Part shown: piece by piece, positions 51,801 to 61,070 of the stretch
Layout of the letters: every line of letters starts with the position of its first letter
How positions within the stretch are numbered: position 1 is the stretch's first letter
Origin: Rallus limicola
Taxonomy: Eukaryota; Chordata; Aves; Gruiformes; Rallidae
DNA: 64,000 nucleotides
Assembly (NCBI GenBank): GCA_022605955.1
Contig: JAKCOZ010000002.1
Coordinates: 70,598,783 to 70,662,782 of the forward strand
Reading direction: 5' to 3'
Program-made: the position numbers and the translations under genes
Notes under the pieces: generated by a model
The model's input: only the letters and a program-made list of their open reading frames with translations
Told to the model about the DNA's origin: nothing
Database searches by the model: none

Positions 51801-54800
51801 CTGTTAGTGCATAATGGGTGACACCAATGAGCCAATGATAAAATATAGATAAAACCTGTTAAACTAAGTGAATGTTTGTTTATGTTAGAAACACTAACAA
51901 ATTTCAATACTTCTACAACCCATAAAACCAAAGTAGACTAACAAAGGAAAATAACCCTGATAGAGATTTTGTTGTACAAAAACTAATTTAAATTAGTTGA
52001 GGATATGGCTTTTAAGAACAGAGACCAAATAATTTCTTAGTGTTTCATATGTGGCTTCTTTCCAAGCAAACAGTAATGGAATTTTTTTGGGGGTTTTTTT
52101 TTTTTTTTTTTGTCAGAGCCACATGCAGGTTTTAGAATTGCTTTCAACATGTTTGATACTGATGGCAATGAGATGGTGGACAAAAAGGAATTCTTGGTGG
52201 TATGTATGTTTTCATATTTTTTGTCTGGATGGAGACTCATGATGATGCCAATAATAATGAGAAAATGAGCTATTCTTCACAGAATGTGGTTGTTTATTTG
52301 CCTTATTTAATACAAAAAATAAATTCAGTATAGATTGTAAATAGTAGATCCTTATTACAGTGCACGGGTATGTTGTATATAGTGATTTTTGAAGTTTAAT
52401 TCCAGTTTTTATTTGGGATCTTTTAAATAGCGGCTACCTTCACAGATAATTAGACTGTTAAAGTAATACTGCTGTATCAATGACCTAATGTGACATCATC
52501 TGTTTTGGACAAGATTTGTCATGAAATAAAACATACTGTACATATATCTAGTTCAGCCCATGAAATCCAACTTAGCAAGTTGCTAAGCTGGAGTTCAGTG
52601 ATTTCATTTTAAGGAGAATACTTATAATAGCAAAATTGACTTTGAGCTGAGAAATTTTCATGTGCTCTGGAACAGTTGGCAGGACATCCAGAACTTGGCA
52701 GTAGTTTTGTTGCATCCAAGGTTTTGTTACATTACAAAACTTCATGCATTTTTTTAAGCATCTGAGTTTATAAATAGACTCCACTGCTTACAGAAGAAGT
52801 AGAAGATGGAACAAAATACAAAGAATGAAACAGACACATGGAATGGATTTGTCAGAGCACAATTTAAAACGAAAAACACCCTAATTTCCTATGTGCTGTT
52901 TCTTAATTGTTTTCAAGTCAAGTTAGAAGGCTCGATTCAGATAAGCTGTGCTAACCTAAAGAAAACGGAAAGGTCAAAGAAACTGTCCCAAACACTAGAA
53001 TTTTCCTCAGTTCTCCTTTTCAAGGAAGTGAGATCTGAGATCTGGGGGCTTGTTTTCTGGTGGCATAGCTTAAGCAGAACAGGGCTCATTTATTTTGGAA
53101 GCTGCCACCTCTTATAGTTTGTAGCAGCAGCATCATTTTTGTATTCTAAATGTACACATCCTTACACTTGTTAATTCCTAGTAACTGTCTCCTCTGGTTA
53201 GAGGCAAAAGCCAGCAAACATTGCATTAATTGGCCAAAGGAAAAATAGAGGAAGAAGAAGAAGTCTGTCATGATTTAATACAACAGAATGTGGTGGAACA
53301 GACTGACAACTTTAAAAAAAAACCTTAACCAATGCTACTTCCATTACAACAGCTAAGTGGGAGTAAATTGAAGCAGAATTGTCTTTCAGAAGCTGCTACT
53401 GAAAATGAAATAATTACAAAAGGCGGGAAGCAAGGGCAACATTTAATGATGTGTATTGCATCTTTCTTTCTGACTATGCTTTTATAGTCCTCTTCACATC
53501 TTGCTTTTTATTTGTCCTCTGCCAAGTTTTCTCCTTCTTATTCTTCTTCTGTTACCAGAGTTGATGGATAGAAGAAAGGAAGGAGAATTTTTAAACATTA
53601 GATACATTGTTCTCAACCTATTATTTTATTTTTTAAAATTGTATACATTAAACCTGACCCTAACTCTGCTTGATCACTGTATCAGTCACCCTTCAAAACT
53701 TAGGTCAAAACTGGTAAGTCATCATGTTAGATTTGAAGTGAAAAAAACTAAAATAGACAACTAGGTAGATAGAAAATGTCTGTATAAATAAAAGTATATA
53801 TGGAAATAAAAGTTGCTTCAGTGTTGCTGCAGCTGTCAGAGACCCAGCCCTAGCACATACATTTGGCATCTGTACTCACCTTGCTTGGTTATGTATCATC
53901 TCCTGTGTGCCTGGAAGCAGGACACTGTAAGTGTTGGCATTTGAACTATATCCAGCATTTGCAAAATACTTCCCCATTGATTCCAATCAGCTGTCATAAA
54001 ATGGGAAGTATAGTTAATGTTCAGCTTTGCAAATAGAGAGACTTTGAAGAGATTGGTGTAGGGATCACATATTGTGTGATTCTTGGGAAGAGTATGGGTA
54101 GTGAAGAGTTGAAAAATACCTAATTTTTCTGATAACAGCTTTAGTGTTTTTGTAAACTAATTCCCTGGTGTTTGTGCTTTCTTCTTTGCCTGTGTCATAT
54201 GGGTGAGGTCAGGGAACAGCAGGATTGTGTTGCCCTGTTACAGGAGATCTTGGGTTTGCTGCTTTCAGCAGTCAATCTCATTATCCTGTTTCAAACAATG
54301 TTCTTATGAAAGTACTCCAAGATCCTTTTTGCATTCCCTTTTCTACTGGATGGTATCCTATAGCACTCCTTCTGAACAAAAGATCCATTTCCAGAAGTTT
54401 AGCAAGTGCTTTAATGATGAATGCAACAGAATCCTACTCCTTTTGCCTCTGTGGCAGGGAAAATACATCCAAGGTTGCATTGCATTTTACAGATTTTTTT
54501 TTTTTAGTTTTTAAAATACTGCCACTCTTCTCTCCTACTTGATGGCTTGTCACTTTACTTTTGACAAGGTATTTTCTTTCTACTTCTCTCTCTTTCTTTA
54601 CCTTTTTTTCTTTCCACAGTTTTGGGTTGTAAACTGTGTAATACTTTAGGCCATCCAGCTAAATGTCCTGTCAAGACTCTTTTCCTTGGCAACATAAGTT
54701 ACAGCAAATGGTGCTTGTAGTTTTGCAGAAATTTAGAAAAAACATACCAAGGTCTGAGTATTGATCCCATACTCCCATACAGTGACACACACAGTATCCT

Positions 54801-57800
54801 GGTCTGTGTTTGTCTTATCAGAAATTCTGAAACACAATAGTCAAATTTTGAAATTTATAATACTTTATTTATAAATTTGTTGGGTACTTAATCGCTAAAC
54901 ACTGTATCGTTTCACTGTTGTCATACCCCTGTAGTAGAGGTTGTTGATCACTTTGTCTTAGTCATCTCCCTTCTTTGAAATACAGTATTCTGAAATTAAA
55001 TTTGGAAAATTTGCTTGCAAAATTTATCTCACATTTATTTTTCATGTTCTGATCCCTGGGGAACTCTGTGTGTGTGTGTGTCATTACAGTATCAGGTTTT
55101 TATCAGACTTCTGGTAGGTAAAATGTCTTTGAAACAACTCCCACCATTGTCTCTGTATGCCCTGGTGTTTGGTTCTGAAAATACCATATTCACAATAGGA
55201 CACATTTGTCAGCCACAGTGTTTATTCTTTTTGCAGCTCACTCTGAGATTAGCAAATGCTGCAGTTGGCAGTACAATATTTTCACGTGCAGTTTTTGAGA
55301 AGCTGAAGAGAAGAACTTTTTCACAGTGAGGGTGACAGAGCCCTGGGACAGGCTGCCATGGGGGGTTGTGGAGTCCCCTTCTCTAGAGATATTCAAGACC
55401 CATCTGGATGTCGACTTGTGTGACCTGTCCTAGGGACCCTGCTTTGGCAGGGGGGTTGGACCCGATGATCTGCTGAGGTCCCTTCCAACCCCTACAGTTC
55501 TGTGATTCTGTGATTCACTGGCAGATATAGAAGGAATTGTGGTTAATTGTGCTCTCTTGCTGTGAAGAGTAAAGACTGACCGTTTTTTCTCATGGTCAGG
55601 AAATATTAGTAAGTACTACAATAAATAAAAATACCTAACTAAAACAGATGCTTACAAAGAAAGGTAAGTACAGACCAGTTCTTGCTCTGAAGACTTTATA
55701 ATTTGAAAATACACATGCTCAAGAATCAGTAAGTTTTAAATCTTGTATTTGAGGTTTTCTCAGAAGTCATGTTTAAAGTTCTTAGGGAAAGTTGTGAAAG
55801 GGGTATTTTACAAGACCTCAAGGTATTCTTTGAACAGACATGAAAAAAAAGGGTACTTGATAAATTACTCTTGAGTAGTAGTTTGTTGCTGCTGAAAGGG
55901 AATGTTCCACCCCCACCAGGTGTTTCCACCCTTCCCTTGTGCCAGCAGGAGTAAGAACTGATCTGGTTGGAAACTAAAAATACGGAAAAAAGATTGATCC
56001 AGCTGACTACATAGCCACACAGATACTAATTAGAACCGGACAAGAAAGGATATGCCTAGAGGTTGTGGAAAATCCTGGAACTCCCCCTTTTTGTACAGTC
56101 TGGATTGGCTAAAGTGTAAAAGCTAAATAGGATGTTCTTAGTAATGTGTTCTCAAACAGAATTAGTAGCCTTTGTGGAAAAATGCTTCCTTTTTCCTTTC
56201 TGTGGGATGGTCCTGGTCAGAGAACAAACATGAAGACATGAATATGAACAGTAAAGCATCAATGAAACACTAATATTTTAGTAAAGAACTACATTCTATC
56301 ACTGTTTGCATTGTTCCTCATATTCAGTGATCATTATGCATATGAAATAGCCTGAAAACTAAATAAGAATAACTTTTTAATTTTTTTTAGTTACAAGAGA
56401 TTTTCAGGAAAAAAAATGAGAAAAGAGAAAGAAAAGGAGATGAAGAAAAACGTGCAATGCTTGTAAGTATAGCTGCAACTGGTAGCTGGTTTGTTTTCTT
56501 TGATGTAGGACAGCATTGTGTTTATATATTTCACTAATCAGTTTCAGTTTTTTAAACAATAATATCATTAAATGAATATGTGTAATTATATAGAGAGGAA
56601 AAAGTAGGCTAAATAGCCTGAACTGATGTTGCTGGGAAAAAAAAATATTTAAGTGGTCTTTTGAAAGGAAAAATTAGTGTTTAAATATCATATTGCATAA
56701 TATGACATGACAGTAGCATTGATTCCATTTGGAATCTATAAATATAGGAAAAAATTAATAGTAATGACCCAGTGTTGCTGTCTGAGACATCTCAGCGACA
56801 AGATCAAACTGTACTCCTGCTCTCATAACTAGAGGAAGCTGTCCATCTAGATGTAATGACTGTGATGCTTGTTCTTTGCGTAGTACTTGTAAAATTGTTG
56901 ATGAAATATTACAGATGAACTTAGACCTTAATTTTTTTTTATTAAATATTGCTCATAATGCAAAATGGGTTTATTTGTTCATATTACCTGAATAGTTTTT
57001 TGTGGAATACTGAATACTCATATAATGTCAAATTTTCATTTCTTAAAGGCACAAGAAAGGTGAGTAAAAATTAGGCAAGTCTGGTGGCTTGTCTGGAGGA
57101 TGGCACCAGTAGCAGGAACTTAAATTTACTCTTGGACAAGTGAAAATCAGGGATGAGTCTCTTTGAAGCCCACAGCAAAAGAAAAAAAAAATCATTTGCA
57201 ATTTGCCTATTGATGGCAAAAATTCCTTATTTTGACACATATGCAAACCTTCTTACGGTGCCCATTATCCTTTGGGGACCATGGATGCTTGATCTCAGAC
57301 CTTTGTCCCTGAAACCATAGGAAGTTTGAATTTCAAGAATTAATACTTTTTAAACCTTCCCTCGGCATAAAAAGGGACCTTTTCTTCCCACCCAGAGAGA
57401 CCTATCCTTCTCAGCTTTTCAAAACTGTAGGTCAATTGTTGAACCTCTCACGCAGTGTTTATTCTGAACAAAGGAAACTTAGACCCAGAAGAGCTTTCAG
57501 AAGTAAAGATTACAAAATGGAACGTTTCTCCTGAGAGTAATCACTGCAATTCTTTACTTCTCTTTTGAAAATTTGAAAACTGAGACCGAAGAATGAGATT
57601 TCATTTTAAAAACAAATAAATATAATAATATATATAATAAATATTTGCTTGTCTTAACCTATTCTGTTGCCTTTTTTCCCCTCCTTTGGCTTCATTCTGA
57701 CATGTGATACTTGACCCGTTTTTGCTGTATGTCAGCGTCTTCAACTTTATGGATATCATACTTCTACTAACAGTGTATGTACTCTATTAATTTTCAATTT

Positions 57801-60800
57801 ATGCAGTCTTCACCAGCAAGGTGAAATAATATGCTATTAGAAAATCTATCTTTATCTTTTTCATCAATTAAATGACTTCTAATCAGTAAAAATGGGATGG
57901 ATCTTTACTTGCATAAAAGGTTGTGCATGCTCATTGCATGCATTCTGAAACAGGCAAGCCTACCAGGAGGAAAGATTGTTCTCTATTTGTATAAAATGAA
58001 GGAAACAATATTTTAAGGGAAAAGACTAAATATATCTTTAAGAAATTGTAGACTTGTTTTTAATTAACGCATGTAAATGAAGTCAACCTGTATGAGTCAT
58101 TTGATCTACGTCTATCTTGTCTCCTGGTGTATAATGTGGAGTAATAATTAGTCAAATGAATCCTTCACCTCTTTGTTCCACCCCAAAAAAAAACCAAAAA
58201 CAAAAAACCAGAAGAGAGCTTTTATATTTGTGTGCTTTACTTACAGATCAAATAAATAAGAACTTCCAGTCTGAACTAGAATAGGATTTTACAGAAAATA
58301 GTCTCTGTATTATGTAGGTGACAGTAAACTTATTTTTAATTAGTTCTGAAAAATGGGTGAGAGAATCAGGAAGAAAGAGATCTTTTTTTTTCATGTGTTC
58401 GTGGTGACCTGATTAATTTTTGGTTCACATCAGAAATAAAAGTGGTGTAAAAAACCCATTAATTTTATGTTAAAATAGAATTATTTTTGTTTTGGTGAGA
58501 TTATTGTGGTACTCAAAGTGAGGGGAGGGAGCCTAGGAGAATTAGACAACTAAGGAGATTGCAGTTCTAAAGTTGATTTCTTTATATAATCATTCTCAGG
58601 AATGCCTGGATTTACTTCCTGTGAAGTTAGCACATACAATTTGGGCAACATGCAGGAAGGAAGACTGTTGAATGAAAAGTTGCAGTGGCATGATAGTGAT
58701 GCTGCAGTCTTGTGAGAATAATGTAGTAGGAAATGCCAGGCCTTACGATTCAGTGGATTTTAGATCAGGCTCTACTGCAGTGAAAGATGCAGTACAGTGC
58801 TTGCCAGATGTCAGTGCAGCCTGCTATTTTAAACTGAAACCAAACTAGTTAGGCTTTCCTAATCATATAATAATTTTCAGCTTTAGTAAAAAATCTCCTC
58901 CCTGATTCCAGCTACGTCAGAATTCTTTATCAAGATGATGCCCAGGTGTGCACCATCCTTGTCTTGCCTCCTGCTACCTGAATGGAGATTTCCACACACC
59001 AGAGCTATAGGAATTCACAATATCTGCCACCCCACCCCCTCCCTAGAAAATTGATATTTTGGGTTTCTGTTTCTCCTACTGAAAAAAGAAGTGTAGCAGC
59101 CTTTTCAGTTTGCCTTGATCTCCTGGGGAGTCAAAGATATTTGAGACCAAGGAGATGCAGCTCTAAAATGTCTGGGACAGTCCAGAGTGCTTTGTTTGGC
59201 CCTTCTCCTCATTTCATCCTTCACAACAACCTGATTTGGGAAGTGTCAAGGTCTATAAACCATAGATGCATACAGTGACATTTTAAATGGGTTAAGTAAT
59301 TTGTCTTTTCATTTGCATAGGTTAATTATTTCAAGTCATGTTCTGGTGCATACTGCAGTTGTGTGTAAAGACTACTTCAGCATGTCTTGCATGGGTGCCT
59401 TCACCAGCCCAATGCCAACCGGAACATGATAATTATGATCAGATGCATGTGAGGCAAATAAAATGTGCATGCCTTGAAGTACTAATTGACTAAAGTGAAT
59501 CTCCAGTAAGAGAACAAACTCAGTGAATACTTAAAATAGTTAATTAGAGAATTGTATGGAGAAAAGAATGACCCAGTGAACATCAAAAGGGTAAGTAAGA
59601 GAAGCTGCTAAGGGCCTAATCCTGTATGCACTGAAGTAAACAAATCTATCAGAGTTTAGCAATTTGGGACTAAATGAAATCATATATGAAAATACTGTAT
59701 GTGACAATATACAAACTGTTACTACATAGTAGAGAAAGATAAAACCAGAATTTATCAAAAAGGAAACAAAAGTAGAATATACATTAAGTGTGGGTATAAT
59801 TCCTGATAGTTTGTCATGTTTCTTTGATGGCAATTTACAGAAAGAGCTGAGTTGAATTGGTTAGTTACGTATAAATACATAATATAACTTGGAGAAGTAG
59901 TATGCATAATGTGTTGGGACCATGCAGAATATATAGAGACAGTAAACCTTCAACTCTGTACAGTATTCCTTATGATAACAATGTGGCTTCACACACGGCA
60001 CGGCTGTCATATCAGTGTAAGTCTTCTAAGACAGCAGTATGTGCTGAGTCAAAAAAAAATGGTTTTCATTTGTAGTTAGAAGATTTGAACTCATTCTTTG
60101 TCTTACATGTACATGAGTGGGGAGCCATGAGAGTAGGAGACCTAGTTTTGATTAATTTGGAGAGGTGAAAGAGAAGATTCATTCCATTGCAATAAATCAA
60201 GTCCAAATAGCCTTCCGCTGTCTTTCAAATCACGTCCCATAGATTCTTTGGGGGGGGGCAAGGGGGAATAAATGTATTACATAGATCTTCCAAGACTGAA
60301 CTGCAATATAAAGGAAGGCCTGCTTCAGTAAGGGATGATTTTTCAGGCTTCCAAAAATGAAACATGTCAGAGCAAAAAGGTAAGCATATTTTACTTTAAG
60401 AGATTAAACACAATCTTTTTAAACATGGTAAATTTGATCATGTGAGTAGTGTTTTCTTGATAAGTATGTTACAATTGAAGTTGTACTTAATAGGCTTGTT
60501 TTCTCCATTTCTTTATTGGTGCAAGGATATCATCCTGATTATTGGAGGAAGTTAAATAACTAGTGGTATGGTGATATAAGTATTTTCACCAATGAGAAAA
60601 CAAATTTCATAAGTATATACATTATATTTTAGCAAACAGAATTGTTAGAAAAAAACAACATACTGGGTTAGGATGGACATTTTCACATGTACTTTTAATA
60701 AATATTTTCACTTTGCATTTCCCATATTTTGTTTGGGAAAGTGGACTCCAGTGATACATTTGTCACAGCCAAGTTATAAGTGATGAACAAATAGCTGTAA

Positions 60801-61070
60801 TGGACCAGTGTTCCTTTCGTATGCAAAGTGTCTTGTAACTAGGTAGAAATTTCTCTGTGTAGAAGCAAAAGAATGAAGCTGTGTTTTGAAGCTGGAAAAG
60901 ATTTTAAAGTCTGTTAGAAGTTGTTTTATTGTTCTTTGGTTTTCAAACAATTGTGCCTCTTGAAACTTCTGCAGGTTCTTAAAACAGAAGGAGAGGACCT
61001 TGCCCCCAGAAGCTATTGGGATACTTTGAGACGTAGCACAAGCCAAGCACTCTTTTCGGACCTTGCGGAG
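30548..61070 (+). CDS. MICU3: MICU3, mitochondrial calcium uptake family member 3 (first nine coding exons; 3' part outside window)
   Basis: EF-hand regulator that, in known biology, sits in the mitochondrial intermembrane space, pairs with MICU1 and raises the response of the uniporter MCU, chiefly in nervous tissue. Nine exons join in frame to 295 codons: 30548-30829, 43104-43257, 47103-47134, 47761-47839, 51363-51410, 52117-52199, 56391-56462, 57736-57774 and 60975-61070. The N-terminus is Arg/Ala-rich like a mitochondrial presequence, followed by a short hydrophobic Gly-rich segment (residues 44-60). [13 protein letters not shown] (82-94), [22 protein letters not shown] and [23 protein letters not shown] are strongly MICU3-like. 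The first EF-hand loop, [12 protein letters not shown] (212-223), has canonical acidic positions 1, 3, 9 and 12. Human MICU3 is 530 aa, so about 235 residues, including the C-terminal EF-hand, are missing. MICU1 and MICU2 are less likely given the sequence match and the FGF20 neighbour. Confidence 0.95.
31470..31953 (+). mobile_element. CR1 LINE 3' fragment in MICU3 intron 1
   Basis: Plus-oriented CR1 tail, about 480 bp, with GAGAGGCTGAGGGAGCTGAG, GTTCAAGGCCAGGTTGGATG and CCCTTCCAACCCAGACCATT, ending in a decayed ATTCTATG repeat. It sits about 640 bp downstream of exon 1. Confidence 0.92.
32963..32993. repeat. Homopolymer pair (C)19(A)12
   Basis: Nineteen C followed directly by twelve A in MICU3 intron 1. 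The length is uncertain because such tracts are error-prone in sequencing and polymorphic. Confidence 0.9.
34541..35085 (-). mobile_element. Solo LTR of an avian endogenous retrovirus (non-coding)
   Basis: About 545 bp of LTR-like sequence in MICU3 intron 1, antisense to the gene. It begins TGTTTGGGTTTAACCCAG and ends near ...ACACA on the plus strand, and matches the layout I recall for an LTR family common in neoavian genomes. On the minus strand it has CATAAAAAG as TATA element (34854-34846), an ATF-type TGATGTCA (34869-34862), and AATAAA signals at 34791-34786 and 34718-34713. No internal retroviral region flanks it. Family assignment is from memory; target-site duplications were not found by eye. 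Confidence 0.6.
41539..42300 (+). mobile_element. CR1 LINE 3' fragment in MICU3 intron 1, about 760 bp
   Basis: Longest CR1 copy in the window. The first part is a decayed end of the reverse-transcriptase ORF (region of GACCCCACCTGGATTACTGC). The second part is the 3' untranslated tail, ending in TTCTGTGATTCTGTGATTCA. In-frame stops and indels are present, so it is inactive. Confidence 0.92.
42829..42882. repeat. T-rich pyrimidine tract
   Basis: T runs with scattered C and G in MICU3 intron 1, about 220 bp before exon 2. It may be an upstream polypyrimidine stretch but is too far away to be the acceptor tract itself. Confidence 0.75.
43104..43257 (+). CDS. MICU3: MICU3 coding exon 2
   Basis: 154 bp encoding residues 95-145 and the first base of codon 146: [19 protein letters not shown] through [21 protein letters not shown]. 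The acceptor is CTGTCTTTGAAG and the donor is GTAAGC. The first intron upstream is 12.3 kb. The block matches the N-lobe entry of MICU3. Confidence 0.95.
43258..47102 (+). other. MICU3: MICU3 intron 2
   Basis: 3.8-kb AT-rich intron with no repeat family or nested gene that I can identify. Reading on from exon 2 gives 59 codons past the donor before a stop, with a hydrophobic run, but this is intronic. Confidence 0.8.
47103..47134 (+). CDS. MICU3: MICU3 coding exon 3 (32-bp microexon)
   Basis: Only 32 bp: it completes codon 146 and encodes [10 protein letters not shown]. The acceptor is TTTCATTGCAG and the donor is GTGGGC. It restores phase 0 for exon 4. The junction codon with exon 2 reads TGT (Cys), where human MICU3 has Val as I recall it. 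Too short for an ORF scan, but required by the reading frame and the protein match. Confidence 0.9.
47761..47839 (+). CDS. MICU3: MICU3 coding exon 4
   Basis: 79 bp encoding [20 protein letters not shown] and RTLNEK (157-182) plus one base of Gly183. The acceptor is TTACATTTTAG and the donor is GTAGGG. Only 626 bp of intron separates it from exon 3. Confidence 0.95.
47840..51362 (+). other. MICU3: MICU3 intron 4
   Basis: 3.5-kb AT-rich intron. Nothing else is recognised in it. The neighbouring intron 3 (47135-47760) and intron 5 (51411-52116) are also plain, apart from the T tract at the end of intron 5. Confidence 0.8.
51363..51410 (+). CDS. MICU3: MICU3 coding exon 5
   Basis: 48 bp encoding the end of Gly183 through [15 protein letters not shown] (184-198) and one base of Lys199. 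It has a T-rich acceptor ending TTGTCTTCAG and a perfect GTAAGT donor. This is the helix preceding the first EF-hand region. Confidence 0.95.
52117..52199 (+). CDS. MICU3: MICU3 coding exon 6 (first EF-hand)
   Basis: 83 bp encoding residues 199-226: [13 protein letters not shown], the EF-hand loop [12 protein letters not shown], then FLV. Loop positions 1, 3, 5, 9 and 12 are D, D, N, D, E, consistent with calcium binding. The acceptor is preceded by an unusually long T tract interrupted by five G (52082-52111). The donor is GTATGT. Confidence 0.95.
55070..55081. repeat. Short (TG)n microsatellite
   Basis: About six to seven TG units in MICU3 intron 6. A shorter TG-rich stretch occurs near 39028-39042 in intron 1. 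Confidence 0.7.
55303..55516 (+). mobile_element. CR1 LINE 3' fragment in MICU3 intron 6
   Basis: Plus-oriented CR1 tail with GTGAGGGTGACAGAGCCCTG, GTTGGACCCGATGATCTGCT and a terminal ATTCTGTG repeat. It resembles the inverted copy at 16270-16466. Confidence 0.92.
56391..56462 (+). CDS. MICU3: MICU3 coding exon 7
   Basis: 72 bp encoding 24 residues (227-250): [20 protein letters not shown] and RAML. The sequence is highly charged, a linker after the first EF-hand. The acceptor is AATTTTTTTTAG and the donor is GTAAGT. Confidence 0.94.
56463..60974 (+). other. MICU3: MICU3 introns 7 and 8 flanking the 39-bp exon
   Basis: Intron 7 (56463-57735) and intron 8 (57775-60974) are AT-rich without recognised repeats apart from short homopolymers, such as a nine-G run near 60250 and an AT-only stretch near 57610-57645. 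Confidence 0.8.
57736..57774 (+). CDS. MICU3: MICU3 coding exon 8 (39-bp microexon)
   Basis: 39 bp encoding [13 protein letters not shown] (251-263). The acceptor is TGTATGTCAG and the donor is GTATGT. The exon is phase 0 at both ends and could be skipped without a frameshift. It matches the LQLYGYHSPTNS segment of human MICU3. Confidence 0.9.
60975..61070 (+). CDS. MICU3: MICU3 coding exon 9
   Basis: 96 bp encoding 32 residues (264-295): [20 protein letters not shown] through [12 protein letters not shown]. The acceptor is CTTCTGCAG and the donor is GTACAT. This is the last MICU3 exon found. No sequence resembling the next protein segment appears before the right edge. Confidence 0.95.

Larger units (their letters stand above)
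52200..56390 (+). other. MICU3: MICU3 intron 6
   Basis: 4.2-kb intron containing the CR1 copy at 55303-55516 and a short TG repeat. No additional exon seen. Confidence 0.8.
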
